NCBI GenBank assembly: GCA_027596075.1
Contig: JADGJC010000091.1
Span: forward strand, 62,001 to 126,000
Length of the DNA stretch: 64,000 nucleotides
DNA from: Rhizophlyctis rosea
Lineage: Eukaryota > Chytridiomycota > Chytridiomycetes > Rhizophlyctidales > Rhizophlyctidaceae
Direction: 5' to 3'
Below are positions 12,061 to 26,041 of this stretch, one piece after another. The notes beneath the pieces were generated by a model, which saw only the letters and a list, made by a program, of their open reading frames with translations, did no database searches and was not told the DNA's origin. Every line of letters starts with the position of its first letter. Position 1 is the stretch's first letter. Both the position numbers and the translations under genes were made by a program.

Positions 12061-13190
12061 GATTTTGTCATAAGGTATGCTGGCGTCCCACTGCAAATTA
12101 TATAATGGACTTTGGAAATACTTGCTGGGGATGTAACGAAAGTGGATGTAACCAGGCCAGCTGTGGACCCTGCAGCGCAATGAGGCACAGTGACTGTTTG
12201 CAGCCAAATGACTTTGCCACTGCATTCAAAATCTGACATTTGAGGTCAAGCCATGTAAGCCACCCAAGCCTCCACCAAGCCCGCTCCGTCAATCAATGAC
12301 TGTCAGTCACATTTTGCCCCCTTCTCTCTTTCCCCAATCTGCAGTTCGTGCACTTAGATTATACCCTGTCCGGCGATGAGGAGTGATCGATTCGACTGGC
12401 GTCAACACCCCCAAGTACTTCACTTCGGGACCATTGGAGAAGGGTTTCTCCGTTAGGGAGCTTTTCGTCTCAACACGCGGACCTCGGGTAGCCTTTATTC
12501 ATACCCAATGCTACTCGCAGCGACCCTTGTTCGGGCGATTTTCCCGTTGGACCTCATCGATCCGAGTTAGTTTATACCCCGAAGGGCGCACCTACTCACA
12601 CTAGGTTATACCTCGGAGCGGCGTCACTTTCTCACCTCATCGAGCTGCACCCCGATGGGCGGAACTATAGATCATACCTCGAAGCGGCTCGCTCTTAGTC
12701 CGCGACCCCTCCCGAAGGGCGCAACTGCCTTTGGCAGATTATACCTCGGGAGGATAGACTAAGTTGCTTATACCTTGATGGGCGGAACTATAGATTATAC
12801 TTCGGGAGTCACTCGCTCATTAGCTCATACCTCCGAAGCGGCGCACCTGACAGATTATACCTCGATGCGGCTTGCTTTTAGTCCGTGACCCTCCCGAAGG
12901 GCGCAACTGCTTCGGCAGATTATACCTCGGGAGGGTAGACTATTTGCTCATACCTCGATGGGCGCAACTGTTAGTTTATACCTCGGAGTGGCTTGCTTAA
13001 GCTGTTGACGGAGCGGCTTTCTTCGTGCCAATACTGCAAGTACTGAAGGATCCCGAGTGGGTATCCTCATTGAGCTCCTAGTTGGATGCTCCCTGGAGAC
13101 TTTCGGTTGAATTCTCCCCAGTATGTCGCTATACCAGTCACAAGCCTGGGGCCTTCTCTTGCGAGAAAGGAAGTGCAGAGTGGAAACTGC
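12060..13190 (+). repeat. array-bearing repeat element, copy 2
   Basis: Left part (12100-12300): GCTGTGGACCCTG, GAGGCACAGTG, then AAGCCA-rich sequence, matched in order in copy 3 (16550-16640). It continues with CAGTTCGTGCAC (about 12345), the tandem array (about 12420-13000) and CCAATACTGCAAG. It ends with CCCGAGTGGGTATCCTCATTGAG and then CAGTCACAAGCCTGGGGCC and GTGGAAACTGCG near 13190. Non-coding. Sequence beyond GTGGAAACTGCG is not shared with copy 3, so the right edge is close to 13190; the left edge is approximate. Confidence 0.7.
12420..13000 (+). repeat. tandem array of TTATACCTCGAAGGGC-like units, copy 2
   Basis: About 16 diverged units: TTTATACCCCGAAGGGCGCA, TTATACCTCGGAGCGGC, CATACCTCGATGGGCGCAACT and similar. 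A larger period is also visible: the block around 12700-12760 (CCTCCCGAAGGGCGCAACTGC, then TTATACCTCGGGAGG) recurs at about 12890-12940. Confidence 0.75.
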
Positions 13191-13210
13191 GAATTCGTGT
13201 CGTTTTTCTA

Positions 13211-16200
13211 GTATCTAAAGTTTGGAATGTCGCAACTGTATTGACCGTTGTCGTCTCGTCCTCAGGACATTGTCGAGGGAATACATCATACTTTGTGGCC
13301 TTTACACCGACTTGAACAGCACTGGCAACATCCGCCGTCCTGCTCCCTTTCGGCGCGCAAGTTTCTCAATGGTAAGCGATACTCCGCGGCCCCACATCTC
13401 CTTAATTCAGAGGGTCCGCTAACCGACCTCCAACAACAAACACAACCTCCAATCACCTTCATGCTTTTCCGACCAAACATGCACCTGCCACTGAAAGTCA
13501 TTCGCCACCTACAGCTTTCCACAACACAAAACGACAGCTCCTTGTCCAAGTACCTTGCCTGATATCATAACCTTCAGTACATTCAAACATCACACACCCA
13601 ACTCGTCTCTCGTCGTCTGCACCTCCTCCGCCTCCTCATCGGTCGTCAAAGCAGCACGCTTACCATCATCTCTCTTAATCACTGTCCTCGTCAAACTCCC
13701 TCAAATGCCCAGCACACCTCCAACCTTCCCATCTAATTTCACCTCATTCACTATACCTAACAACCGATTTATCTCACGCTCCAATTCTTCACTCCCGCTT
13801 CGTCCTCTTACCCGCATCTACCGCGCTCGACAACCGAAACAATCTCACACTCCTATCAACCCTCATTCGTTCCTCCCTCTTTTGAACCCTAGCCTCCCCC
13901 TCACCAACCTCACCCTGCAGATCTTCAACCCCAACTCAGCATGTGGAAACAAATGGGGATTGACGGCACGGGCGGGCAGACAGGATAGAGGACGGGCAAG
14001 CGGAGGGAAAATGGCGGAGGAGCAGAACGTCGCTTCAGAATGGCATGCACCATCCCGCACGGTCTATCCTCCTTTCCCTGTGCTCCATCTCCCTCCACAC
14101 GATGCAAAGCCCGAGTTACCTTTGTTCGCCAAGCCCGCTCGTTATGAGGATGATGTCTAGTAATAGTGTATAGAGTGAAGACGGAAACGATGGCAGCGGA
14201 AGTGTCTGAGCAATCCGATTGAATCTTCTGCGGGTCACGTTTGCGGTGGGGGGAATGAATGTTGGCGATATGGGGGAAGCTTAATGGCGGGTCGATGTCA
14301 CCCTTTTCTGACAAAGATTCCGAAGAACAATGTCAAACTGTCTCAAACATCTCGCCGCCGCCATCAAAGCAGTCGAGGCTACAACAACGCAGTAAAGCGA
14401 ACACCACACGACTGCGGTTGGATGGTACAAATGGAAACTTGCTGCTAGTGACGCATCCTTGTTCCCCGCAAAACCTAATCCAGCGAAACGTCCGCCAGCA
14501 CCAGAAAAGACCCGGCATTCTCGATGGATGCTGATGATCCGATATCAGACAAAGGATGATTTAGGGTCTGCATTGACCTTCAGCAAGGGCGGGATGGCAA
14601 TGCTTGTACCGGTGCGGATGTTAGAAGATAGAGAGGGGGTTCCTGAGTTCGCCGGACAGGCACCGAGGTGTGTGCTGCAAAGTCGTTCCCGGCAAATACG
14701 TTGTTTATGCTTGGATGTTAGTGTCAGAATCGTTGCGACCAAGGCAAATGATGTGTTGCGTCTATAAACCTTTGGTGCCTGGAAACAACCACCACTCACG
14801 ACCGACGACGACTACCACAACCACAACGAGCGGACAACCAATAACGAGAACAACTACGGAATAGTTGTCCACCACAACGATGACTGTGGAGCTGTTTGCT
14901 ACAACTGCGGCGTCAACTACAATAACAAGTCAGGAGACACCCACTGCGACCAACGGTACTGCAACAGCAACTAGGGCTTCCACCATCAAGAGCACCACAA
15001 CTAACCCTGTGTCTACACACAACGGAAAGTATATCAGCCATTTCAACAACGACGCCATCCGCTACTCAGGTGCCACTTACTACAACGACGACAGAGAGCT
15101 CTACCACAACAAGTGCAACTACTTAGTGCCCCCTACAACTGGAAGCACTCCAATGATGTTGACGACCACTCAAGAGCTCTACACAAACGGATGGAACTGC
15201 GACCGCAACGACTACTAGGGAAGTTGTTTGGTAGATATATGTAATGTTGTAAGTGGGGAGTCTTGACCGCTGCAGGAGAATTTTGAGCATAGCAATGCAA
15301 CGACGGCTGCAAAGACTGCGATGAGTTCCACTGCGGACACGAAGAGACCACGGCAAATATGACTGAGACGCAGAGAGCCGTTGTTTTTAAAGCTCGGCGG
15401 AGGGCAACCACATCACAGAATGACGCGCTGGCGGCGACAAATTTCATTGCGCATTGTTGCGGAAGCAGATACGGAACAGAGGAGCAAGATTGGAAAGAGA
15501 CACTGGTGGTGTCGATGTTGCGAGGAGAACTTCGATGACGAGAGCGCGACGGGCGGAAAGACGGAAAAAACGTCAATGGGTACGGGTTTTAGGGTTCTGA
15601 AGGTTTTGTGAACATCTGTGTAGTGTAAGTTTGACATGTGATGCTGTCGTCAGGGTCTTGCATATCATTTTTATGTTGCCTGTATTGATCATTGGAGAAT
15701 ACGGATGATTCATTGTTCACAAGCTTATAACTGTCGCCGATCACAAGAATGCGAACATTTATTGCGGTTGATGACGTATCACAGCAACCATGGACACAAA
15801 AGTACGGCATGTCGCCAGTTTTTGTACACTTATTACACGGACTTGGACTACTCTGCTTAAAACGCTCGGTGTCCGAAGAGTTGAATGTGTGCGTGCTGAG
15901 TGGCAGGGACAGTGCTGTCACAATCCGAAGCTGACGACCTAGTGAACTTGCCGCCGACGAAACTGTGCGTGGGCGACGTTTTCATTCGAGGGGGAAGTTC
16001 ACCACCTTGGAGATGCCACGAACCTTGAAAATCCTTCTTCACGAAGGTTGTGCAACCTCAAGAAAGGGAAAAAGCCACTGAGCATACCATGAAACCCGAG
16101 GCCGCAAATGAATTTCCAAGCACGATTGTTCTTCGGTCGCAATCTCACACAATGCCTTTCAATTTGAGGCCCCGAATATAGCTCCTTTACGGGATGATAT

Positions 16201-16469
16201 GCGATGACTTTGAATTCTGTGCTTTTCCTATTGCGTCGGTTGAACGGCAGTATTGGCAGATGGCCCAGTTCTTAGCAGGCAAAAAATGAGAACTCTGGTC
16301 TGAAAACTCATTAGTTTGAATGTTCAGATATTTGTCTGGGAGATCCATGTCGGAACCCCGGGCTCGAAGAGAAAACGAACCTCAAACTTGTGGAAGCTTC
16401 ATTTGGAATTTCCATGATTCCCATTGTAACCAATGAGTGAGCACTCTGTTCCATGCAAAGTACTCTTTG
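13211..16469. other. region between repeat copies 2 and 3, no confident gene
   Basis: An open frame ends at 14160 (first ATG about 13705); it is Pro/Ser-rich with an unfamiliar C-terminus (HAPSRTVYPPFPVLHLPP) and could be a small gene, but there is no supporting family. An ACN-rich (Thr-coding) stretch at 14790-15010 runs into a Tyr/Asn/Asp-rich frame ending at 15218. It has no ATG of its own and may be low-complexity. A fragment at 15653-15765 matches 8855-8935. Confidence 0.35.
14790..15010 (+). repeat. ACA/ACG-rich simple-sequence tract
   Basis: It is dominated by ACN triplets (ACCACAACCACAACGAGC and similar) with long runs free of T. In one frame it reads as poly-Thr; the adjacent 200 bp keep the frame open to 15218. 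No domain is recognisable. Confidence 0.5.
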
Positions 16470-17335
16470 GGCCTTCCTTGATACTAATCATCAGTAATGT
16501 TCATGCAAAACGGGTTGGGCAGTTGATACTGTTGATGTCCAAAGTTCCGTGCCGTGGACCCTGAACTGAATAGTGGCACAGTCCAAATGACACGCGTCTG
16601 ATTCGATGGATTCCAGTGAAGCCACTCAAGCCACATTCGCCCAACAGTCGCATCTAATTCAAATAGGTATGTGGCACATTCTCTCCGCCTTGATCAGTTC
16701 GTGCACATAAATTGCACTCTATCCATCAGAGATGAGGACCACCAGTCGACGATCCGAAACCGGCTTCCATCCAGGATACACCTCGAAGGGCGTACATTTT
16801 GTCAGTTTATACCCCGGAACCGACTGGTCTTGCGACTGACGGGTTTTCCGGAGAGGCAGACTTTCGATTTGTACCATACCTCGTAAAACATCCTGCTTTG
16901 GTTATGCCTCGGAGCAACAGACTTAACCTCATCTTAGTCTATACCCTCGAAGCGGAAGCCGATAGGTTATGACTCGAAGGGCAAACATCTTTTCTCTGTT
17001 TATACCCCGGAACCGACAGATCTTCGGATCGACAGGTGATGGAGGGCTTACTTTGAATTTTGTTTATACCCTCGGAATTTAGTCTTTTGGTTATACCTCG
17101 GGTGGGAAGACTTTAATCTGTTTTGGACGGTGGGCTTCCTTTGTTTGCCAATACTGGTCAAGGTCATTACTGAAGGGTTCCCGAGTGGGAATCCTCATTG
17201 AGCCCCTGCGTCAGGATGCTCCCCGGAGTTCACCGAAATGGTGTTCTCCCCAATTTTTAATGTCGCCATGCCAGTCACAAGCCTGGGGCCTTCTCATTGC
17301 GAGATAGGAAGTGCAGAGTGGAAACTGCGTAGTCT
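16470..17335 (+). repeat. array-bearing repeat element, copy 3
   Basis: Same order of landmarks as copy 2: CCGTGGACCCTG (about 16552), AGTGGCACAGTCC, CACTCAAGCCAC, CTTGATCAGTTCGTGCAC (about 16690), the array (about 16780-17110) and GCCAATACTGG. Then follow TTCCCGAGTGGGAATCCTC, CCTGCGTCAGGATGCTCC, CAGTCACAAGCCTGGGGCC and GTGGAAACTGCG (about 17328). It is closer in sequence to copy 1 than to copy 2 in the end segment (for example GTCAGGATGCTCC and TTTTTAATGTCG are shared with copy 1). Non-coding. Confidence 0.7.
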
Positions 17336-17462
17336 GTGTGAGCACGGTCGAAATGATCCGTGGGTTTTGGACAATTCCGAGTGTTTGAAGTTGGCATATG
17401 TCCCTGCCCGTCAGCGCGTTCAGAAGGCTACACGCGTAGCCATGCCTGAAGATCTTTTTGTA

Positions 17463-17572
17463 ATGGAAAGGAACATTGTTATGTATGCGTGAAGCAATTA
17501 CAAGTCCACATACTCATCATGGAAAGGCACATCTGTGCGTGAAGCAATTACGAGTTTACATACTCAGAATCG
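17463..17572 (+). repeat. two-copy tandem repeat (~52 bp unit)
   Basis: ATGGAAAGGAACATTGTTATG then TGCGTGAAGCAATTACAAGT then CCACATACTCA is followed at once by a second copy with ATGGAAAGGCACATCTG, TGCGTGAAGCAATTACGAGT and TTACATACTCA. It lies just outside repeat copy 3. Confidence 0.7.
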
Positions 17573-17923
17573 GAAAAAATCAATCCCAAAAACATAAAGG
17601 TGACAGCGACGGCAACGCCAACATCACTCAACCTCACACTCATCACCGTCAAAGAGCTAACTTAAACAGCAATATACTTTTCATGCAAATAATACAAAAG
17701 CTATATACGACTTTGACGAAAGGTAAACTATACAACGGATCCACCCCCTTTTGATACTTCCCACCCAACTGCAAACTGGACAATGAAGAAGTGAACGAAA
17801 AAGAAAAGAGCCCAAACACCTGCCGACAGGCACGATGCCAACAACAAAAAGAAAAAATGAACAAGAAGAAAAGAACCCTTCCCCTCCACGACATGCACTG
17901 CGGTATACCCCACCCCACAACAA

Positions 17924-20384
17924 CTACTCATCCCCCTCCTCATACTCCCCCTCACCAAACTCCTGCCCATGCCACTGCTCCGGATCATCCACAAACTCCT
18001 CCTCAAACCCGCCATTGGCATGCTCAACACTGACAGTCCCAAAGCCCGTCACGCTGTCCGCGCTGATCTTCAACGACGATTTGGACCGGGAGGCTGCCGC
18101 GAGTTTGTCTTCGTCGACTTCGAACTGTTTGTGAAGTGGGATGATTAGGACTTGGCGTCCGGCAAATGGTGCAGACGGCACGTAAAGACATAGAATAGAA
18201 ACATACCAAACTCTCCATGACTTCATAATTGATCTTCTTCGACATTCTCGGCTTGGAATCAACCAAGTTCCTCGTCGCCTCGGCCGGTGTCGCCCCGCTG
18301 TAGTTGCGCGGAGGTTTCTTTTGTCGGGGCTTGCGTGCTTTGTTGCCGGATTTTTCGAGTTTGGCTTTTGCTAAAGCAAGGCATTGGATGTCAGTATTAG
18401 GAAGACATGACGGGCCCATCCGACGATTGACTTACTCAATTGTTTCGCCTCCCAGTCCTGGTTGTTCAGGGTCCAGACGTCGGTCCTCATTTTGATTTCG
18501 TCCGGGTCCGTCGTGATGGCTTCGCGGACGTCCGGGTCGTCGTCCAGGGTGTCGAGATCTTCGTCGTTGTTGATGGGGGTGCCTGTAGCAAATTGAATGC
18601 AACATGATCAGAAACAGAAAGCCTCAGATGACACGATCGCATGTCCTGTTCCATACCTTCCAAAGCCCTGGTCGTCCTCGTCAATGCCGCGTCGGTGTTG
18701 ATCAAGTTTTGCACTTCGTCAACCAACGTTTCCATATCCTGTTCATCCTCGCCATTCACGATTCCATTGCTGATTCCGTTCTCGCTTGGCTTGCGGCGCT
18801 TGTTGCTGCCAGACCCTGCTTCGGCCCCATCCTCACGAAGTCGCTTGCCGTTGGCATTGACGGAATCGGTCTCTTCTTCTCCGTCCTCCCCAGCCTCCCC
18901 GCCTTCGATGTGGCGTTTTGTTTGGTGACGGGCGAATGCCGGTGGGTCTTCCGCCCTGTCCAGCCAGATGCTGCTGAAGTCTTCCACGCTCAATTGGGCG
19001 GACGGGGTTTGCGAGAATTCGGCCAATCTGTTCAATATGAGGTAAGCATCACAAGATAGCATGATGATTGATGAACGTCAAAACATACCTGTTCTTGAGG
19101 GTAGCTTCGCAAATCTTGACTTGTAGAACGATCTCCCGCGGGGTGCGGTTGAATCCGTGCATGCGTGCGGCGATGTACAAGCCTGATACATGAAAAATCA
19201 TCAGTACAGGAAAACAATTCACAAAAAGCCTCGAAAATGTAGGCAAAAGACAACTCACATGCTGCACAGATACCCGCCGGTCGTCGACCGAGATGCAGCC
19301 AGTCCCTGTTCATGCGCTGGACGAGCCGGTTCGCGTCCCGGATGACTTGTTGCGTCGAGTCTTCGAAGTCCAGACGCGCGGCGAAGCGGGAGATGTAGAG
19401 CGCCGGGTCGACGATGGGAATGGTCAGATGAAGGATATCGCGCAACCTGACGAATGTGTGGCCGAGGACGTAGACGTTCACCTATTAAACCAACGTGATT
19501 TCAAAAAATCAATATTCCCAATCATGCAATGTACATAGTGTGATTTCGATGCGATTACATACATTGAGTGCATCTGCAAAGTCGATCAACATGTGTGCCG
19601 TCTTTTCCATTCTGCACACGATGTAGAGGCATGCCGCCGACACATCCTGAAGCTTCCTTCCCTTTGTGAAGTTGTTGATGACCGCCAAATTGAAGTAACG
19701 TTGCGCAGCTTCGACGTGACGGCTGTTCATGCGGATTTGCGGGATGTTTGCGATTTCTGAGATTTTCCTGTGACCTATTGACGATGTTGATGGCATTTAG
19801 TACATGGCAGTGCGCAACGGTCTCCTCCACCAACATAACACAACCTCTCCTTCCTTCCCACCAACCCAACCCCCCCCCCCCCCCCCAAAAATAAAACCCC
19901 ACCCAACCCCCACCCCCCCCAACCCACCCAGACCCCCCCCCACCCCCCGAGAGGGACACGCGGGGACACGACCACAAAACAAGTTTGTGGNNNNNNNNNN
20001 ACCCCTTCCCCCTCTAGCTTCCACGAGTGCAACATCACACATTACCATTTTGGATGGTAGTTTCACGAGATTCTTGACCAGCCCTTTGCATTCCGAATTT
20101 GCCAGCGCGAGAACGAGCGCGGGCGGCACCGCTCTGAACCTGGAACCCATCTGCGATAGCGGCACCGTTTGACTTTTCGGAAAAGGTTACTTCTGCCACG
20201 ATGGCATTTTCCTCCATAACCTTTGAGGTCATTTCGAAGTTAGTAAAGGTGCATTTCCCACGGGTTCAAAACAACATGCGCAAGCGTCACGTACCCCACC
20301 ACACTGCTTGCAGACGACATGGCCGAGACTCTCCTCATAGATGATATCCGTGGGAACGTTGCACGTACGACAGAATCGCCCCAT
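17924..20384 (-). CDS. BRF1: TFIIIB subunit BRF1 (TFIIB-related factor)
   Basis: Nine exons read leftwards: 20384-20295, 20220-20046, 19774-19563, 19481-19259, 19182-19089, 19027-18657, 18582-18436, 18370-18207 and 18124-17924. All phases agree; total 558 residues. The N-terminal zinc ribbon uses C5, C8, C25 and C28 (CRTC...CKQC), followed by EENAIVAEVTF, as in BRF1. Two cyclin folds follow (GHRKISEIANIP, KLQDVSAACLYIVCR; then LGRRPAGICAACLYIAARMHG). Exons 7-8 hold the Brf1-specific region (WTLNNQDWEAKQ, MSKKINYEVMESL), and the C-terminus is acidic. BRF1 joins TBP and BDP1 to recruit RNA polymerase III to tRNA and 5S genes. Intron 2 contains long C tracts and the 10-N gap. It is transcribed away from SRP54. 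Confidence 0.95.
19800..20045. repeat. poly-C-rich intron tract of BRF1
   Basis: Runs of 7-14 C, interrupted by A and T, occupy about 19850-19950 inside BRF1 intron 2. They stop shortly before the gap. The intron's exact length is therefore uncertain, although the exon phases on either side agree. Confidence 0.8.
19991..20000. other. assembly gap (10 N)
   Basis: Ten N characters, probably a placeholder of arbitrary length where the C-rich tract could not be read. Confidence 0.98.
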
Positions 20385-21197
20385 GACTATTCCGTCTTTT
20401 GCGTTTTTGTAAAAGGGAAGGGGTGAGGAGCAGCTGCAGGAAGGGTCGCAGACTGGCAGTGATATGCAGTTGCGACTTTTGACAGGTGATGCGTAGTGAT
20501 GTGTTCGGTGATAGAGAGAATTGTTGGAGAGAAAGCAGCGCAGCACCCCCAGGTTAGTATGTTTGACAGGTGGGTGTGGACAAGAGAGTAAGTGAGTGTT
20601 GTGCGCAGCAGGAATCGAACACCTGGTTTTAGGGTTGATGGGTGATGCAGCAAACTTTTCCGCCACTTGCAGCATCACAATGAATGGAAAGAAGAGTTAC
20701 TGATGATCCACTGTGCCTCCTGGTGCAACTGTGGCGGCGTGACACAAAGGAGGCACAGCTCCGTGGTATGTGATGGATTGTCTGATACTGAACCCTTCCA
20801 AAATGACACATCGTGACAGCATGATGTATCCGCCGATAGTAACGTGTGCCACATGTGGCCAACCTCGAGTTCGAATCTCGCTCTCCGCCTTCCAGCCTTC
20901 CTTCAGCTTCATCCCTCCCTACTTACCTACTTTCCCACGGTCGGCAAATTGAGAAGTGTATTGATACGGAGTGGCCCAAAGTTCTTATAACCTCACAGCT
21001 CCTACCACCGCTATAAATACCCGCTACCACCGGCTGTGATTATCCTGCAGCTTTCTTCGTGGGTGGGTAGAACGCCACTGGATTCGGCATATGCCGTGCT
21101 CGTCTCTCTCCAACAGGCAGACCTAAGCCATACCTCTCCCTTTCACAGTCCAAGTTGAAGGAAACACTACTGCTGGGTCAAGGCTATATTTGCTACC
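20385..21197. other. divergent promoter region between BRF1 and SRP54
   Basis: It contains two tRNA T-arm-like remnants: GAGTTCGAATCTCG near 20868-20881 on +, and GTTCGATTCCTG near 20607-20618 on -. Neither has a matching acceptor stem or D-arm. A TATAAATA box lies at 21013-21020, about 180 bp before the SRP54 ATG. I see no complete RNA gene. Confidence 0.5.
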
Positions 21198-23196
<1,999 letters not shown>

Positions 23197-26041
23197 GGGG
23201 GGTTCTGTGCGGCGTGGGAAGGGAGCTTGATATCATAGGGATGTGCTCTTCATGCGTTTTTTTCTTTTGTGAATAGTGAGCATAACATCTTGTACAATAT
23301 CACGCCGTAGTGGTCTTTCGTACGTGTGGCGCGTTCCAGGATGAAATGATTACGCCATCATGGTGGTAACGGGAGGAAACTTTATTTTGTCACAATCTCC
23401 TAATCTCATCGTCAAGATACATACATCACCTTGATCAGGAATATTTGCATTCCAACCAGTATGGCAACTGTTGGTACGACATGTCATTTCCTTTATATAA
23501 AACGGCGATCCCTCATGCAACCCGGGGCAGTATGTTCACCACTGGCATACCTTAGATAGCTTGTCAACGACAACATCGTCTTTTTGTCCCAATTCTTGCA
23601 CCACCTCACACCACAAGGAGGAAAAGAGACATTTGGCCATACAGCACACCCCATCTACAACGTGCCCGTTCGAGTTCATCGTCATAAATCATACCAATCC
23701 TTTAATATTCTAGAATCCGAAATGGATCTCACAGCCTTGCATCAAAATGATGGGCAATCCTATTTCCGATATTCGCACTTCAAACACTGATCAAAGTTCT
23801 TTCTCCAACACAGGGCGAGCTCTGCATCTATCATCTCTGTGATGTAAGCTGTATTACATGTTGTTAACAAGGGCTCGCACACATATACCTTATGACTGCT
23901 AAGAGCAACACATCAGATTCCCCCGCTTGCAAGGCAAATCGATTCAGTACCTGCCTTACGCATCAAATGCAATTTGTTAAAGCCTCATGTTGATGTTTTC
24001 CCTTACAAAAACATACGAGTGAGAAGCATTTTCCACAACCAATATGCGGACGCTTGAGCGAAGATTCTCTTTTTCAATGTCGTTTCACTTGGAACGTTGA
24101 GTGCATACCATTGCCAATTGAGCCAAAAGGAACTTACACGGATGAGGAGGGATGCCGAATCCAATGTACTACTGTGCAGAGTTCCTTGATTGTAGTGTTC
24201 GTGTCAAGGGATATGCGGGGTGGAGCGATGTTGGTGGAGAGTTCGAAATCACATGCTGACGTTTGCCCATCATCCCTATAGGTCGCTTCAACGATACACT
24301 CATTGCCGCTACGAATGGGAGAGTTTCTATTGGATGACGGTCTTCACCATCCCAACCGACATAACCTTCGCGGAACATGGTGACCAAGTTGTCCATCTCC
24401 CAAAGCAGAACAACCACATGTGGGGTCATTGCAGTCGCTTGGACATATATTCACTTTGGCAATTTTTTTGGCTGTTAATCAGTCGGAAAGGGAGCATATC
24501 ATGACAACATACTGCGTCTTTATGTATTGATGTACTATCCTTCCTCATGTACATTCCAATCACGGTAACCACAATCTGGATCTTCAGCTTCACAACTCGT
24601 CAACACCACCAAGTGTCCATCTTGTGATATCAGGCGTATACGATCGCTTTTTGCCCCTTCTTTCAAAGGGTCGGGAAGAAAGAAAAGGCTCGTTCGGCTA
24701 CAGTCATCAAAAGTCTCTCTTTGTGCAAAGACTTCCAAGTGAGACGCTTCTCTCCATAACATATCGCTTCTGCGTTAGAGTGCAGGAATCAATTTACCTA
24801 TTCCAAACCCTACATGACTTCGTACATTCGCAAAAAACGAATTGGAGGTATCAATATTGCATTGGACATGCATGACCTTTAACACAATTGCCCATCGCCA
24901 TCGCGATTCATTTACGTACGGAGTCTAGTCTCGAAATTGGGGCTGGAGCATTGGACCTGGAATTGTCGTATAAAAAAGGAGTAAAAGGGAAATGCGGTGG
25001 GCAAATACCCTAAAATCTTTTGAATGATTCTGGCCCTTCACCCTTCCGAGATCCCCAAATCGCAGTCATGCCACAGAGCTTAAGCGGCAATGTGAGGAAG
25101 TCCAGTCAGTCAATTCGTTCATTTTTGCCCCTCCTAAATCATCTTGGGGGAAACAGATGGAGTTGTAAGGAAACAACAACAAGAGCCTTCAGATGGTGTT
25201 GGCGATACACTCTCAGACATGCTTGCTGCATTGTATGCACCTCTAAAGGCTTGGAGGAGAGTGGACGTGCCGCGTTTCCGACATATTGATTCGTCCAATA
25301 CGGCACGCACGATACAAGGTGTTGTTCGAAGGCATCGCCGGAAGGAGCAGCCAACGGTGTTTTCAAATTCATTACATCCTTCTAAGATTGGCAGCGAAGG
25401 CCTTATGAATCAGACATGGATTGGCAGTAAAGACGGCGACCTGTCCTCGATGAGGCCAAGCTGGTGTCAGAACATGTGTACAGAAGACATGTCAGGAATC
25501 CATCTGCTCCGGCGAAAAAGGAAGTAGCACACTGTATGGTGAGGGAGTTCTATTCCACGGCCCATGCGTATTCCGAGTAAGTCCTATTGTTTATAGCAGA
25601 TTAAGAACTTCGCATGAGTCATCGCAGTCTCCACCACTCATTCCACCTTGTGCATTCAGGACATCTGATCTGCATCGCAATTGAGGACATTATCGCAAAG
25701 CATATCAAGCCTCCTCATATCCTGGAATGATGCGGTTCAATTGGCAGGATGCACCGCAAATTCGAACTTCGGCCCCCAACAACTATCTCAAAAGGATGTA
25801 ATGTCTTCAATGAAAAGAAAAGCATACACACAAATCAGAGATTAAGAAAGCTTACCGGCAGAAGAGAGCTTCCATTGAATGCATCTGCCACGCTGATCTC
25901 GACCCCAGCAAATGTACGTCCTGCTCATAGTAAGTGAGACCAATGGACAACGGCCGTATTTACCGAGGTATATTAATCAATCCAGCACGCACACGCTTTC
26001 AAAGCTCCTTAGTGTGAACCATAATATTCTTCCTACATTCA
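23197..26041. other. gene-poor region
   Basis: Only short overlapping frames in all phases, none above about 130 codons and none with a domain. Base composition is more AT-rich than in the genes. I see no tandem or inverted repeat that stands out. Confidence 0.5.

Noticed and set aside
20600..20895. Candidate tRNA genes on both strands
   Set aside because: T-arm-like words are present, but acceptor stems and D-arms do not pair at any plausible intron length.
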